This document shows positions 36,501 through 44,352 of a stretch of DNA of 64,000 nt, piece by piece. The position numbers and the translations under genes were made by a program. The notes under the pieces were generated by a model. The model was not told the DNA's origin. It did not search any database and was given only the letters and a program-made list of their open reading frames with translations. Location of the stretch: positions 52,362-116,361 of the forward strand of contig JAHFUZ010000011.1 of assembly GCA_023264815.1 (NCBI GenBank), read 5' to 3'. Each line of letters begins with the position of its first letter. The stretch's first letter is position 1. Source of the stretch: Arthrobacter sp. (GTDB taxonomy: Bacteria > Actinomycetota > Actinomycetes > Actinomycetales > Micrococcaceae).

Positions 36501-37160
36501 CTCGGAGATCTCCTCGAGGGCCTTGCGCTGCGCGGTGGCCCGGCCCAGCCCCACCAGCACCGGCAGCCCCTTGGCCAGTTCCAGCATGTGGGCGGACAGC
36601 CGGGTCAGGGTTTCCTGGGCCTCACGGACGTGGTCTTCGGTGTATCGGCCAATCAGCACCATAAACAGTGGGACCAGCGGAACGGTCAGGACAACCACCA
36701 CAGCGCTCACCCAATCCGCGAACAGGATGCGGGTCCCGATGAGCAGCGGGATGGTGGCGCAGTTCACGAGTGCCGGGAGGAACTGCGTGTAGTAGCTGTC
36801 CAGCGCATCCAGGCCCCGGGTGGCGAGGACGGCCAGGCCGCCGTCGGCGGGCCCGGTGCTGCGGGCACCGTTCCGCAGGGCACGGGCCAGCAGTTCGGAC
36901 CGGAGTTCTTCCTTGATCCCCAGGGCGGCCCGCCGGGCGGCGATCCCCTGCGCCCAGACCGTGGCGGACCGGAGCACCACCCCCGCAAGTCCCCACGGCA
37001 GCTGGTCCTGCCAGGCGGCGCTGCCGGTGGCCAGCCCGGCGAGCATGCCGGCGACGGCCTGCCCCATAAGGACCAGCGAGAGTGCCTTCAGTGCCGCCAG
37101 CAGGCCGAGCCAGTAGATGGCGGAACGGGTGGCCGGTCCGGAAGGAAAGTCTGGGCGCAC
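33585..37160 (-). CDS. cydDC: Fused CydDC thiol/heme ABC exporter for cytochrome bd assembly
   Basis: An 1191-aa fusion of two ABC half-transporters, each with a six-helix membrane domain and a nucleotide-binding domain. The CydD half comes first (Walker A GPSGAGKSTILG, signature LSPGELRR, Walker B LLLDEPTAHLD). After a Pro/Ala-rich linker near residue 600 comes the CydC half (membrane domain, then Walker A GPSGAGKSTLLA, signature LSGGERQR, Walker B LLDEPTAHLH). CydDC exports reductant (glutathione/cysteine in E. coli) and binds heme, and is needed to assemble cytochrome bd. GTG 37160 lies 6 nt after cydB. The fusion is common in actinobacteria. Confidence 0.93.
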   Translation of the reverse strand: MRPDFPSGPATRSAIYWLGLLAALKALSLVLMGQAVAGMLAGLATGSAAWQDQLPWGLAGVVLRSATVWAQGIAARRAALGIKEELRSELLARALRNGARSTGPADGGLAVLATRGLDALDSYYTQFLPALVNCATIPLLIGTRILFADWVSAVVVVLTVPLVPLFMVLIGRYTEDHVREAQETLTRLSAHMLELAKGLPVLVGLGRATAQRKALEEISEDYRTRTMGTLRTAFLSALALELIATISVAVVAVFIGVRLVHGDMALEAGLLALILAPDCYLPLRELGTAHHASDDGRAALAATRAVTGAPEPRPLPADGPEPAGGAAPAAPADDGGGRHSAPDSRGVTVTGLTVTYAGRSAAAVGPLSFTAPHGRITALDGPSGAGKSTILGVLAGTVGDGGGTSVSGRIAGLDRSAIAWVPQHPVMVAGSVLDEVILYVRGGSGRSGTAGSEHDQRNAVETARECLASAAAGHLAGKHPAELSPGELRRVALARGLARLRAGATVLLLDEPTAHLDAASAAIVQDAIRALHGQATVIMVAHDPKTRELADHLVPVSSHGLTVRKASPAMPGAAMPAPAPDSGEDRASADGPSPETARTKAPLPPAGDGTAATTRLLASLLAPVSGRFTAAAVVGTFAALFAVALSGLSGWLIIRASEQPPILYLLTAIVGVRFFGIGRAVLRYWERLLLHDAVFGALTRLRGRLWESLSRKALSLRRLLQGGNVLGTVIDDVDTVRDLLPRVVLPPVTALAVAGSALLATTLVAPAALPAVAVAAIVSLVVAPAAALWGDRRSATAEQQLRAGVLRRISAALDARAELHANGIARTVLDALRAEDRTATRASQRSAWAEGLGQAITVAACGTAALSAAVLTAPPVIAGAMEPATAAVMVLLQLALVEPYAAMTTAVRQYPALREVMQRIAVSGVLDTGGPTNAVTDDGLHAVPPRAGAAAGMELTELEAAWPGGGTVFSGVSATAEPGTWLAVTGPSGAGKSTLLAVLLGFLPASAGRAHVTGAAAWCPQEAHLFDSTLRGNLLLGLPVPAPGDKAGPEQDGSADPETESTTARDAELAAALTAVGLTSLVARLPEGLDTRIGPGGSFLSGGERQRLAVARTLLTGADVILLDEPTAHLHAEAGRAMLADLRAGLKDRTVVMVTHNPADIGPADTLLDLSAPSRSGADSATHPLAEGSLR

Positions 37161-37166
37161 GCCGGG

Positions 37167-38216
37167 TCAGCCCTTTGTGGTGAAGGCCCTGGCGGCAATG
37201 GCCGGCAGGAAGCTGTGGGCTGCGGGGATATGCGCAGCGCTGACGCGGCGGCGGAACACCCAGTAGGTCCATGCCTGGTAGGTGATCACCAGGGGAAGGC
37301 CCACGGCCGCCACCACGCTCATGAGTCCGAGTGTGTAATCGGAAGATGAGGCGTTGGCGATGGTCAGGTCGAAGGCGGGATCCAGCGTGGAGGGCAGCAC
37401 CACAGGGAAAACCGCACCGAAGATTGATGCGCTGCCCAGGAGCAGGAACCCGCCCATGGCCATGAAGGCCCTGCCTTCGGAGCCGCCGCGTGCCAGGAAC
37501 CAGGCGGCGGCTGCTGCCACGACGGCCACAATGACCGCCGCCCAGGTCCACGGCTTGCCTTCGAGGAACTGGATGACCAGTGCCCAGGCCGCCAGCGGAA
37601 GCAACAGGACCGGGAGCAGCCGGACGAACCAGGCGCGGGCCCGGTGCCGCACATCGCCGTCGGTCTTCAGCGCCAGGAATGCCAGCGCATGCAAGAGGGA
37701 GAACCCCACTACGGCCAGTCCGCCCAGGACAGCGTAGCCGCTGAACCAGGCCATGGCACCGCCCTCGCGGTCGCCGTTGGCATTAAGCGGCAGGCCGGTG
37801 GTGGTCAGCGCCAAGGCGGCGCCGACGCCGAAGGCAGCAAAGAATGAGCCCAGGGCAATGGCCCAGTCCCAGCGCGCACGCCAGCTGTCGCTGTCCACTT
37901 TTCCGCGGTATTCGAACGCGACTGCACGGAAGATGAGGGCCACGAGGACCACCAGCAGCGGGAGGTACAGTGCGGAAAACAGCGACGCGTACCACAGCGG
38001 GAACGCGGCAAAAGTGGCAGCCCCGGCGGTGATCAGCCAGACCTCGTTGCCGTCCCATACGGGCCCGACGGTGTTCAGGAGCACCCTGCGTTCGGTGTTG
38101 TTCCGGGCGAAAAGCTTCATCAGCATTCCCACCCCAAGGTCAAAGCCTTCCAGGAAGAGGTAGCCGGTCCAGAGCACCGCGATGACGATGAACCAGATAG
38201 TGGGCAGCAGTTCCAT
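37167..38216 (-). CDS. cydB: Cytochrome bd ubiquinol oxidase subunit II
   Basis: A 349-aa polytopic membrane protein, the structural partner of CydA in the cytochrome bd quinol oxidase. The start MELLPTIWFIVIAVLWTGYLFLEGFDLGVG is characteristic of CydB, followed by GPVWDGNEVWLI and about nine hydrophobic segments. It lies 21 nt downstream of cydA and 6 nt upstream of cydDC, so cydA-cydB-cydDC form one operon. Confidence 0.96.
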   Translation of the reverse strand: MELLPTIWFIVIAVLWTGYLFLEGFDLGVGMLMKLFARNNTERRVLLNTVGPVWDGNEVWLITAGAATFAAFPLWYASLFSALYLPLLVVLVALIFRAVAFEYRGKVDSDSWRARWDWAIALGSFFAAFGVGAALALTTTGLPLNANGDREGGAMAWFSGYAVLGGLAVVGFSLLHALAFLALKTDGDVRHRARAWFVRLLPVLLLPLAAWALVIQFLEGKPWTWAAVIVAVVAAAAAWFLARGGSEGRAFMAMGGFLLLGSASIFGAVFPVVLPSTLDPAFDLTIANASSSDYTLGLMSVVAAVGLPLVITYQAWTYWVFRRRVSAAHIPAAHSFLPAIAARAFTTKG

Positions 38217-38237
38217 CTCGAATATCCTCTGCTCTTC

Positions 38238-39839
38238 TTAGTAGGCGAATGCCAGGACGTCGTCAGCGGGTTTGTCAGTGCCACTGCCACCTGGGCCCGG
38301 CGTGGCGCCTTCGTTTTCATCCGCCGGTACGTGCGCCAGTTCCGGCATGGCGGAGACTACTCCGCCGCGGACATAGGTGACCAGGAGCTTGACTTCCACG
38401 ACCAGCAGGGCGGCATAGACAAGGGTCAACACGATGAGCGAGGTCAGCAGTTCCCCGGCCGACACTCCGGGGGAAACGGCGGCGGCGGTGAACATGAAAA
38501 CCTGGTCGATGCCGTTCAGGTCGGGGTTCGGGGCCACCACAAACGGCTGACGGCCCATTTCCGTAAAGATCCAGCCCGCAGCGTTTGCTCCGAACGGAGC
38601 GAGGATGCCCGCCACTGCCAGGCGCATCAGCCAGGGCGATGCGGGGACGGTGCCCTTCCTGGTCAGCCAGAGGGCCACCAGCGCAGCCAGAGCCGCCAGT
38701 CCGCCAAAGCCGATCATCATCCGGAAGCCCCAGTAGGTCACTTCCATGACCGGGACGTACTCGATTTCCTGGCCGGCCCGCTCCCCGTAGATGGGGCTGT
38801 CCGGCAGGTGGGTTCCGTAGTCGGCCTTGTACTGGTCCAGGAGGCCGTTGACTCCCCTGACCTCGGTGGTGAAGTCGCCGTTGGCGAGGAAGGACAGGAT
38901 GCCGGGGATCTCGATCAGGGCCACAATGTCATCGCAGTTCTTGGAACCGAGGTTTCCGACGCTGAGGACCGAGAAGCCGGTGCCGTCGTGGCAGGCGCCT
39001 TCCGCCGCAGCCATCTTCATGGGCTGCTGCTCAAACATCAGCTTGCCCTGCAGGTCGCCGGTGATGGCGGTGCCCGCGAAGGAGATCATGGCAACGACGG
39101 CGCCGATGCGCAGCGAGCGGATCCAGACCTTGTAGTCGGTGAGGTCACGACCGGGAACGGCAGCTTCGCCGGGAACCACCCTGCCGTCAGCTCCGACGGT
39201 GTCGATGCCGTCCTTGCGGCGACGCCAGAGGTGGTACCAGGCAATACCCAGCAGGAATCCGCCGGCGACCGCCAGGGCCCCCAGCAATGTGTGGGGAAAG
39301 GCCACCAGTGCGGTGTTGTTGGTGAACACGGCCCAGGCATCCGTCATGACCGGCCGGCCGTCGATGATCTCAGCGCCGACGGGGTGCTGCATCCAGCTGT
39401 TGGCCACGATGATGAAGTAGGCGGAAAAGACCGATCCCACCACGGCGATCCAGAGGCAGGCGAGGTGGATTGCCGGCTTCAGCTGCTTCCAGCCGAAAAT
39501 CCACAGTCCCAGGAACGTGGATTCGACGAAGAACGCCAGCAGCGACTCCAGTGCGAGCGGAGCCCCGAAGACGTCACCGACGAACCGGCTGTATTCGCTC
39601 CACGCCATGCCGAACTGGAATTCCTGCACAATGCCGGTAGCCACGCCCATGATGAAGTTGATGAGGAACAGCTTGCCCCAGAATTTGGTCATTCGGAGGT
39701 ATTCGACCTTGCCGGTGCGATGCCAGATGGTCTGCATCACGGCCACCACCAGGCCAAGCCCGATGGTCAGGGGAACCATCATGAAGTGGTAAACGGTGGT
39801 GATGCCAAATTGCCAGCGTGCGATTTCCAGAGCTTCCAC
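38238..39839 (-). CDS. cydA: Cytochrome bd ubiquinol oxidase subunit I
   Basis: A 533-aa heme-bearing subunit of the high-affinity terminal oxidase, which reduces O2 with quinol electrons. It shows RWQFGITTVYHFMMVPLTIG with the heme His near residue 18, GIVQEFQFGMAWSEYSRFVGDVFG, and the quinol-site GRQPF motif. The start is GTG 39839. It heads the cyd operon and diverges from blaI. Three 17-bp dyads lie in the 260-bp divergent region, two of them within 70 bp of this start and one overlapping its probable -10 box, so BlaI repression is likely. Confidence 0.96.
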   Translation of the reverse strand: MEALEIARWQFGITTVYHFMMVPLTIGLGLVVAVMQTIWHRTGKVEYLRMTKFWGKLFLINFIMGVATGIVQEFQFGMAWSEYSRFVGDVFGAPLALESLLAFFVESTFLGLWIFGWKQLKPAIHLACLWIAVVGSVFSAYFIIVANSWMQHPVGAEIIDGRPVMTDAWAVFTNNTALVAFPHTLLGALAVAGGFLLGIAWYHLWRRRKDGIDTVGADGRVVPGEAAVPGRDLTDYKVWIRSLRIGAVVAMISFAGTAITGDLQGKLMFEQQPMKMAAAEGACHDGTGFSVLSVGNLGSKNCDDIVALIEIPGILSFLANGDFTTEVRGVNGLLDQYKADYGTHLPDSPIYGERAGQEIEYVPVMEVTYWGFRMMIGFGGLAALAALVALWLTRKGTVPASPWLMRLAVAGILAPFGANAAGWIFTEMGRQPFVVAPNPDLNGIDQVFMFTAAAVSPGVSAGELLTSLIVLTLVYAALLVVEVKLLVTYVRGGVVSAMPELAHVPADENEGATPGPGGSGTDKPADDVLAFAY

Positions 39840-39867
39840 AGCAGTCCCTCGGGTTGGCGTTCAACTT

Positions 39868-39884
39868 TTCTACGATCCGTAGAA
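39868..39884. promoter_or_regulatory. BlaI-type operator, site 1 (cydA proximal)
   Basis: Perfect dyad TTCTAC-GATCC-GTAGAA, 29 bp from the cydA GTG. Its arms are identical to those of sites 2 and 3. BlaI/MecI-family repressors bind dyads with TAC/GTA cores, and blaI is the adjacent gene. It lies just downstream of the predicted cydA -10 box, near the expected transcription start. Confidence 0.7.
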
Positions 39885-39891
39885 CAATGAT

Positions 39892-39908
39892 TTCTACCGA
39901 GTGTAGAA
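39892..39908. promoter_or_regulatory. BlaI-type operator, site 2
   Basis: Perfect dyad TTCTAC-CGAGT-GTAGAA. Its centre is 24 bp from that of site 1, and it covers the predicted cydA -10 box, which a bound repressor would mask. Confidence 0.7.
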
Positions 39909-39929
39909 CAATGCCGCTTGCACTGTAAA
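39900..39929 (-). promoter_or_regulatory. Predicted cydA promoter
   Basis: On the minus strand, TTTACA (39929-39924) and TACACT (39905-39900) are separated by 18 bp, a plausible vegetative promoter pointing at cydA. The -10 hexamer lies inside operator site 2. Confidence 0.5.
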
Positions 39930-39980
39930 CCAAGAGTTCCACGTCACATGGGCACCCACAAGGCCGCGCCACGCCGGGAG

Positions 39981-39997
39981 TTCTACCGCATGTAGAA
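39981..39997. promoter_or_regulatory. BlaI-type operator, site 3 (blaI proximal)
   Basis: Perfect dyad TTCTAC-CGCAT-GTAGAA, about 100 bp upstream of the blaI start. It probably serves autoregulation of blaI and the M56 gene. Confidence 0.65.
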
Positions 39998-40099
39998 ACT
40001 CAGCCAAAAAACAGGTAAATTTGATTTTGTATCTGTAGCACCAAATGCAGTCACCACGGCGACCGGCCGGCAGGTGGGCGGAATCGAAGGATGTAGGCA

Positions 40100-40486
40100 A
40101 TGGCAAGTCTTGGGGAACTGGAACGGGCAGTGATGGATCTGCTCTGGGCGGGCCACGAAGCAGCCACCGCAAATACCCTGCGCGACATGCTGGCAACCAG
40201 CACCGAGGCCAAGGGGGACGCGGCGGGCCATGAGGGCAAGGAACTCGCCGTCACCACCGTCCTGACGGTGCTCTCACGGCTGGAAAAGAAGGGCCTTGTG
40301 GAGCGGGAACGCGGCACCCGGCCGCACCGCTACCAGGCTGTTTCCAGCAGGGAAGAGCACACCGCGGAACTGATGCACGAAGTGCTGGGCTCCGCGCCGG
40401 ACCGCGCGGCGGTCCTGGCGCAGTTCATCGGGTCCGTTACGGAAAGCGAAGCCGAAACCCTGCGCAAACTGCTTGGCCACGTCTAG
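40100..40486 (+). CDS. blaI: BlaI/MecI/CopY-family transcriptional repressor
   Basis: A 128-aa winged-helix repressor. The start SLGELERAVMDLLW is the BlaI signature, the recognition helix lies in VTTVLTVLSRLEKKGLVERE, and the C-terminal helices (about 85-128) form the dimer and cleavage region. In the classical systems an M56 membrane protease leads to BlaI inactivation; such a gene follows 6 nt downstream. Three matching dyads lie upstream, shared with divergent cydA, so the likely targets are the cyd operon and blaI itself rather than a beta-lactamase, of which none is in the window. ATG 40100 is preceded by GAAGGA. Confidence 0.9.
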   Translation: MASLGELERAVMDLLWAGHEAATANTLRDMLATSTEAKGDAAGHEGKELAVTTVLTVLSRLEKKGLVERERGTRPHRYQAVSSREEHTAELMHEVLGSAPDRAAVLAQFIGSVTESEAETLRKLLGHV

Positions 40487-40492
40487 CAGTCC

Positions 40493-41479
40493 ATGTTCTG
40501 GACCTCATACCTGCTGGCGGTCCTTGCGATAGTCCTGGCGTGGCCGGTGCCTATCTTTCTCTCCCGCGCCCAGTGGCCGGCCCGTTCGCCTTTTACCGCG
40601 ATGCTCCTCTGGCAGGCCATCGCCCTCGCCGGCGGCCTGTCGATGATCGGCGCGATGCTGGTGTACGGACTCGAGCCGGTGGGCGACAACCTGATCGCCG
40701 GCCTGCGCGCCCTTGCCGGCATGGTCCTCTTTAATGCGCCCACCACGGCACTCGGTTTCTGGCATCTCTTTGCCCTCTCCGCGGCAGCACTCCTGACCGC
40801 TCACCTGGTGTTCACACTGCTGCTCACGTACTACAAAATCGAGCGCCAGCGCCGGCGCCACCGTGAACTGCTGGCCCTGCTGGCCTCGCCGTCCGAGGGG
40901 GCCGCAGGCACCGTGGTCATCAGCCACGATTCGCCCGTGGCCTACTGCCTGCCCGGCGGGGCACGCTCGGTAACGGTCCTGTCTGACGGCCTGATGGCAG
41001 CCCTCGAACCGGACGAGCTGCGCGCGGTCCTGATCCACGAGAACGCGCACCTTAACCAGCGCCACCACCTGTTGCTGTGGGCCTTCGCCGCCTGGCGCCA
41101 GGCGCTCCCCTGGCTGCCCACCACCAGGCTGGCCCAGGAATCCGTGAACTCACTGATCGAGATGCTGGCTGATGACGTGGCGCTGAAGACCGAGAGCCGG
41201 GGAACCCTCATCAAGGCCATAGCCATCGTGGCCAGCGGCTCGGCCGGCGCCGGCGCCTTCCGCCCCGCGGCCCAGGCGAGCCTGGCCCTCGACGGGCTGG
41301 AGGCGGCCGCGGGTGTGACCGGCTCCGATTCCGCCCGCACTACCGCGTCACGGGTCAGCCGGCTGCTTTCACCGCTGCCTCAGCTGTCCGCGGCAGTCCG
41401 CGGCGCGGTCCTTGCCGGCTGCATCATGCTGCTTGCCCTGCCGACCGCCCTGCTGATTGTGCCCGGCCTGCTGGGCTGA
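40493..41479 (+). CDS. M56-family membrane metalloprotease (BlaR-type, no sensor domain)
   Basis: A 328-aa membrane protein with about four hydrophobic segments: three N-terminal (YLLAVLAIVLAWPVPIFL and two more before residue 115) and one at the C-terminus (AVLAGCIMLLALPTALLIV). The zinc protease motif is HENAH in RAVLIHENAHLNQRHH, and MLADDVALK supplies the downstream acidic ligand. It lacks the extracellular penicillin-binding sensor domain of BlaR1/MecR1, so the signal is not obviously a beta-lactam. It starts 6 nt after blaI with no clear ribosome site, suggesting coupling. Confidence 0.88.
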   Translation: MFWTSYLLAVLAIVLAWPVPIFLSRAQWPARSPFTAMLLWQAIALAGGLSMIGAMLVYGLEPVGDNLIAGLRALAGMVLFNAPTTALGFWHLFALSAAALLTAHLVFTLLLTYYKIERQRRRHRELLALLASPSEGAAGTVVISHDSPVAYCLPGGARSVTVLSDGLMAALEPDELRAVLIHENAHLNQRHHLLLWAFAAWRQALPWLPTTRLAQESVNSLIEMLADDVALKTESRGTLIKAIAIVASGSAGAGAFRPAAQASLALDGLEAAAGVTGSDSARTTASRVSRLLSPLPQLSAAVRGAVLAGCIMLLALPTALLIVPGLLG

Positions 41480-41523
41480 ACGCGGCCGGCCTGCTCGGGC
41501 CGCCCGGCCAACGACGAGGCCCA

Positions 41524-41585
41524 CATCGATTGCTCCGCAAACGCCGTTTTGGGCGCCCAAAAGGACCGGTGTGGAGCAATCGATG
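41524..41585. terminator. 62-bp concentric palindrome between the M56 gene and parE
   Basis: The outer 13-bp arms (CATCGATTGCTCC and complement) and an inner perfect 16-bp palindrome (TTTTGGGCGCCCAAAA) share exactly the same centre. It lies between convergent genes, so a bidirectional terminator is the simplest reading. The nested symmetry is unusual. Confidence 0.65.
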
Positions 41586-41597
41586 GCACAAACGACG

Positions 41598-43706
41598 TCA
41601 GGCGTCGATACGCTCCCGGTCCAGGCTGGAGGCGCCGGCGATGATGAAGTCCTTGCGGGGAGCCACATCGGAGCCCATCAGCAGGTCGAAAGTTTCCTCA
41701 GCCTGCTTGGCGTTCTCGATGCCTACCTTGCGCAGCGTCCGGTGCCGCGGGTCCATGGTGGTCTCCGCCAGCTGTTCAGCGTCCATTTCACCCAGGCCCT
41801 TGTACCGCTGGATGGGCTCCTTGTACCGCTTGCCTTCGGCGGCGAGCCGGGCCAGCAGGACGTGCAGCTCCGCCTCGGAGTAGGTATAGATCATCTCGTT
41901 GGCCTTCTGGCCCGCATTGATGACTTCGACCCGGTGCAGTGGCGGGACCGCGGCAAAAACCCGGCCCTCCTCGATCATGGGCCGCATGTAGCGGAAGAAG
42001 AGCGTGAGCAGCAGCGTCCGGATATGGGCGCCGTCCACGTCGGCGTCCGTCATCAGGATGACCTTGCCGTACCGGGCGGCGCTGATGTCGAAGCTGCGGC
42101 CTGAACCGGCGCCCACCACCTGGATCAGGGCGGCGCATTCAGCGTTGGAGAGCATGTCCCCCACGGATGCCTTTTGGACGTTGAGGATCTTGCCACGGAT
42201 GGGCAGCAGCGCCTGGAAGTCTGAGCTCCGCGCCAGTTTCGCCGTGCCCAGCGCCGAGTCGCCCTCCACGATGAACAGTTCGGAACGCTCGACGTCGTCC
42301 GTGCGGCAGTCCGCAAGTTTGGTGGGCATGGAGGACGTTTCCAGGGCATTCTTGCGCCGCTGTGTTTCCTTGTGGACCCGCGCGGAAATGCGGGACTTCA
42401 TCTCGCTGACGATCTTCTCGAGCAGCAGCGCAGACTGGGCCTTGTCGTTGCGGTTTGCGGAGTTCAGTTTGGCGGTGACCTGCTGCTCCACCACCTTCGA
42501 GACGATGGCCCGCACGGCAGAGGTCCCGAGGATCTCCTTGGTCTGGCCTTCAAACTGCGGTTCGGCCAGCCGGACGGTCAGGACAGCCGTCAGGCCGGCG
42601 AAGATGTCGTCCTTCTCGATCTTGTCGTTGCCTGCTTTGAGCTTGCGGGCGTTGGTCTCCACAGCCTTCCGGAACGTTTTGACCAGTGCCTGCTCGAAGC
42701 CCGACTGGTGGGTGCCACCCTTGGGTGTGGAGATGATGTTCACAAAGCTGCGAAGCGTGCTGTCGTAGCCGATCCCCCAGCGCAGAGCCACATCCACTTC
42801 GCAGTCCCGTTCCACCTCGGCGAGCTGGCTGTGGCCACGCTCATCGAGGACAGGCACGGTTTCCTTGAACTTTCCCGAACCGTGGAGCCGCCAGATGTCG
42901 GTCACGGCGGGATCAGCGGCAAGGAACTCGACAAACTCGGAAATGCCGCCGTCGTGGTGGAAGATTTCCTCGTGGGGTGCCGCTTCGCCGGGCGTGCCGG
43001 CCAGCCTGCGTTCATCGCGGACCGTGAGCTTCAGGCCGGGCACCAGGAAGGACGTCTGCCGTGCCCGGGCGGCCAGTTCGTCGTAGGAGAATTTGGCGTC
43101 CGGCGTGAAGATCTGGCGGTCGGCCCAGTAACGGATGCGTGTACCCGTCACGCCCCTCTTGGCTTTGCCCACCACGTCAAGAACAGAGCCATCCACAAAA
43201 GGCGCAAACGTGGCTGCCGGATCGATCCTGCTTCCGGTGTCCTGGAAGCGCCCGGGCTCGCCGCGCCGGAAAGACATCCTGTACGTCTTGCCGCCCCGGT
43301 CCACTTCAACATCCAGGCGGGCAGAGAGCGCGTTCACCACGGAGGCGCCCACGCCGTGCAGGCCGCCCGAGGCGGTGTAGGACCCACCGCCGAACTTGCC
43401 GCCGGCGTGGAGCTTGGTGAACACCACTTCGACGCCGGTGAGTCCCGTTTTGGGTTCCACGTCCACGGGAATGCCGCGCCCGTCGTCGTGGATTTCCACC
43501 GAGTTGTCGGCGTGCAGGATGATTTTGATGTCGTGCCCGAAGCCCGCCAGCGCTTCGTCCACGGAGTTGTCGATGATCTCCCACAGGCAGTGCATCAACC
43601 CACGCGAGTCGGTGGAACCAATGTACATGCCGGGGCGCTTGCGGACGGCTTCGAGGCCCTCCAGGACAGACAGGTGCCGGGCGGTGTAATCAGAACTTGG
43701 TGCCAC
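41598..43706 (-). CDS. parE: DNA topoisomerase IV subunit B
   Basis: A 702-aa ATPase subunit of topoisomerase IV, partner of ParC. The N-terminal GHKL ATPase domain has RKRPGMYIGST, EIIDNSVDEALAGF, DDGRGIPV and the lid HAGGKFGGGSYTASGGLHGVG. The TOPRIM domain has EGDSALGTAK and the metal-binding DADVDGAHI. The C-terminal block GLGEMDAEQLAETTMDP is also present. The start is GTG 43706, with AAGGAG about 10 nt upstream. It is convergent with the M56 gene and divergent from the DUF7455 gene. Confidence 0.93.
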   Translation of the reverse strand: MAPSSDYTARHLSVLEGLEAVRKRPGMYIGSTDSRGLMHCLWEIIDNSVDEALAGFGHDIKIILHADNSVEIHDDGRGIPVDVEPKTGLTGVEVVFTKLHAGGKFGGGSYTASGGLHGVGASVVNALSARLDVEVDRGGKTYRMSFRRGEPGRFQDTGSRIDPAATFAPFVDGSVLDVVGKAKRGVTGTRIRYWADRQIFTPDAKFSYDELAARARQTSFLVPGLKLTVRDERRLAGTPGEAAPHEEIFHHDGGISEFVEFLAADPAVTDIWRLHGSGKFKETVPVLDERGHSQLAEVERDCEVDVALRWGIGYDSTLRSFVNIISTPKGGTHQSGFEQALVKTFRKAVETNARKLKAGNDKIEKDDIFAGLTAVLTVRLAEPQFEGQTKEILGTSAVRAIVSKVVEQQVTAKLNSANRNDKAQSALLLEKIVSEMKSRISARVHKETQRRKNALETSSMPTKLADCRTDDVERSELFIVEGDSALGTAKLARSSDFQALLPIRGKILNVQKASVGDMLSNAECAALIQVVGAGSGRSFDISAARYGKVILMTDADVDGAHIRTLLLTLFFRYMRPMIEEGRVFAAVPPLHRVEVINAGQKANEMIYTYSEAELHVLLARLAAEGKRYKEPIQRYKGLGEMDAEQLAETTMDPRHRTLRKVGIENAKQAEETFDLLMGSDVAPRKDFIIAGASSLDRERIDA

Positions 43707-43958
43707 GGGTGATGAACTCCTTCAGTGAACAGCTGGCGCTGCGGACGCTTGTTCAAGCCTAGTCGGCGCGGCCGCGGACGGCCCGCTGCCACACGTCATC
43801 AGGGCTGTGGGCCGGGCCACCCGAGACCATTCCGTGACCAAAATCGGCGGCTTGAGTCATTCTTGTAGCTACGCGGACAGCGAACTTGACCCGTCCTTGC
43901 GATGGGATTGATACGAATGCTGGTTATATAGACATACAGATCTACTAAGGAGGCCGAC

Positions 43959-44180
43959 ATGACAACAGCAGTGGCAGACCGCACACTCAACGCACTGGAC
44001 CGGTGCGATCGTTGCGGAGCTCAGGCATACGTCCGCGTTGTACTTGAGACCTCCGGCGGTGAGCTGCTCTTCTGCGGCCACCACGCCCGTGCCGTCGAAG
44101 CAACACTCAGGCCGCAGAGCTCGGACTGGCACGATGAGACCGGCAGGCTTCACGAGAAGGCTCCCGCCCCCGTCGACTGA
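43959..44180 (+). CDS. DUF7455 small zinc-ribbon-like protein
   Basis: A 73-aa protein with CDRCGAQAYVRVVL and, 21 residues on, FCGHHAR, a zinc-ribbon-like CxxC...CxxH arrangement typical of DUF7455 proteins found beside sigA in actinobacteria. The function is unknown to me. ATG 43959 has an excellent ribosome site AAGGAGG 5 nt upstream. A possible -35 TTGACC lies at 43886, but I cannot place a convincing -10. The gene is followed by a strong terminator, so it is a single-gene transcript. Confidence 0.88.
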   Translation: MTTAVADRTLNALDRCDRCGAQAYVRVVLETSGGELLFCGHHARAVEATLRPQSSDWHDETGRLHEKAPAPVD

Positions 44181-44198
44181 CCCGGCGCATCGAACCTG

Positions 44199-44228
44199 CA
44201 GGACCCCCTCCCCCGGGAGGGGGTCCTG
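44199..44228 (+). terminator. Terminator of the DUF7455 gene
   Basis: A perfect 14-bp inverted repeat (CAGGACCCCCTCCC and its complement, 2 nt between) followed by CTTTGCGTT, 18 bp after the stop. Confidence 0.85.
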
Positions 44229-44274
44229 CTTTGCGTTAAGCCCCTATTCATTGCGCCCGGCCCGTCAACGAAAA

Positions 44275-44331
44275 CGCGGGGCCCGTTCCTGCCCGCACAT
44301 CCGTGGATGCCGGGCGGGAACTGGCCCCGCG
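44275..44331 (-). terminator. Terminator of sigA
   Basis: An extended hairpin 22 bp beyond the sigA stop. It has an outer CGCGGGGCC/GGCCCCGCG stem, a middle 11-bp stem with one non-Watson-Crick pair, and an inner CATCC/GGATG stem. Confidence 0.8.
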
Positions 44332-44352
44332 CCTGCGTGGTGGGTCCTGGAC

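Noticed and set aside
38331-39890. 519-aa plus-strand ORF opposite cydA
   Set aside because: Shadow of a clear cytochrome bd subunit gene; the translation is charged and repetitive without any family signature.
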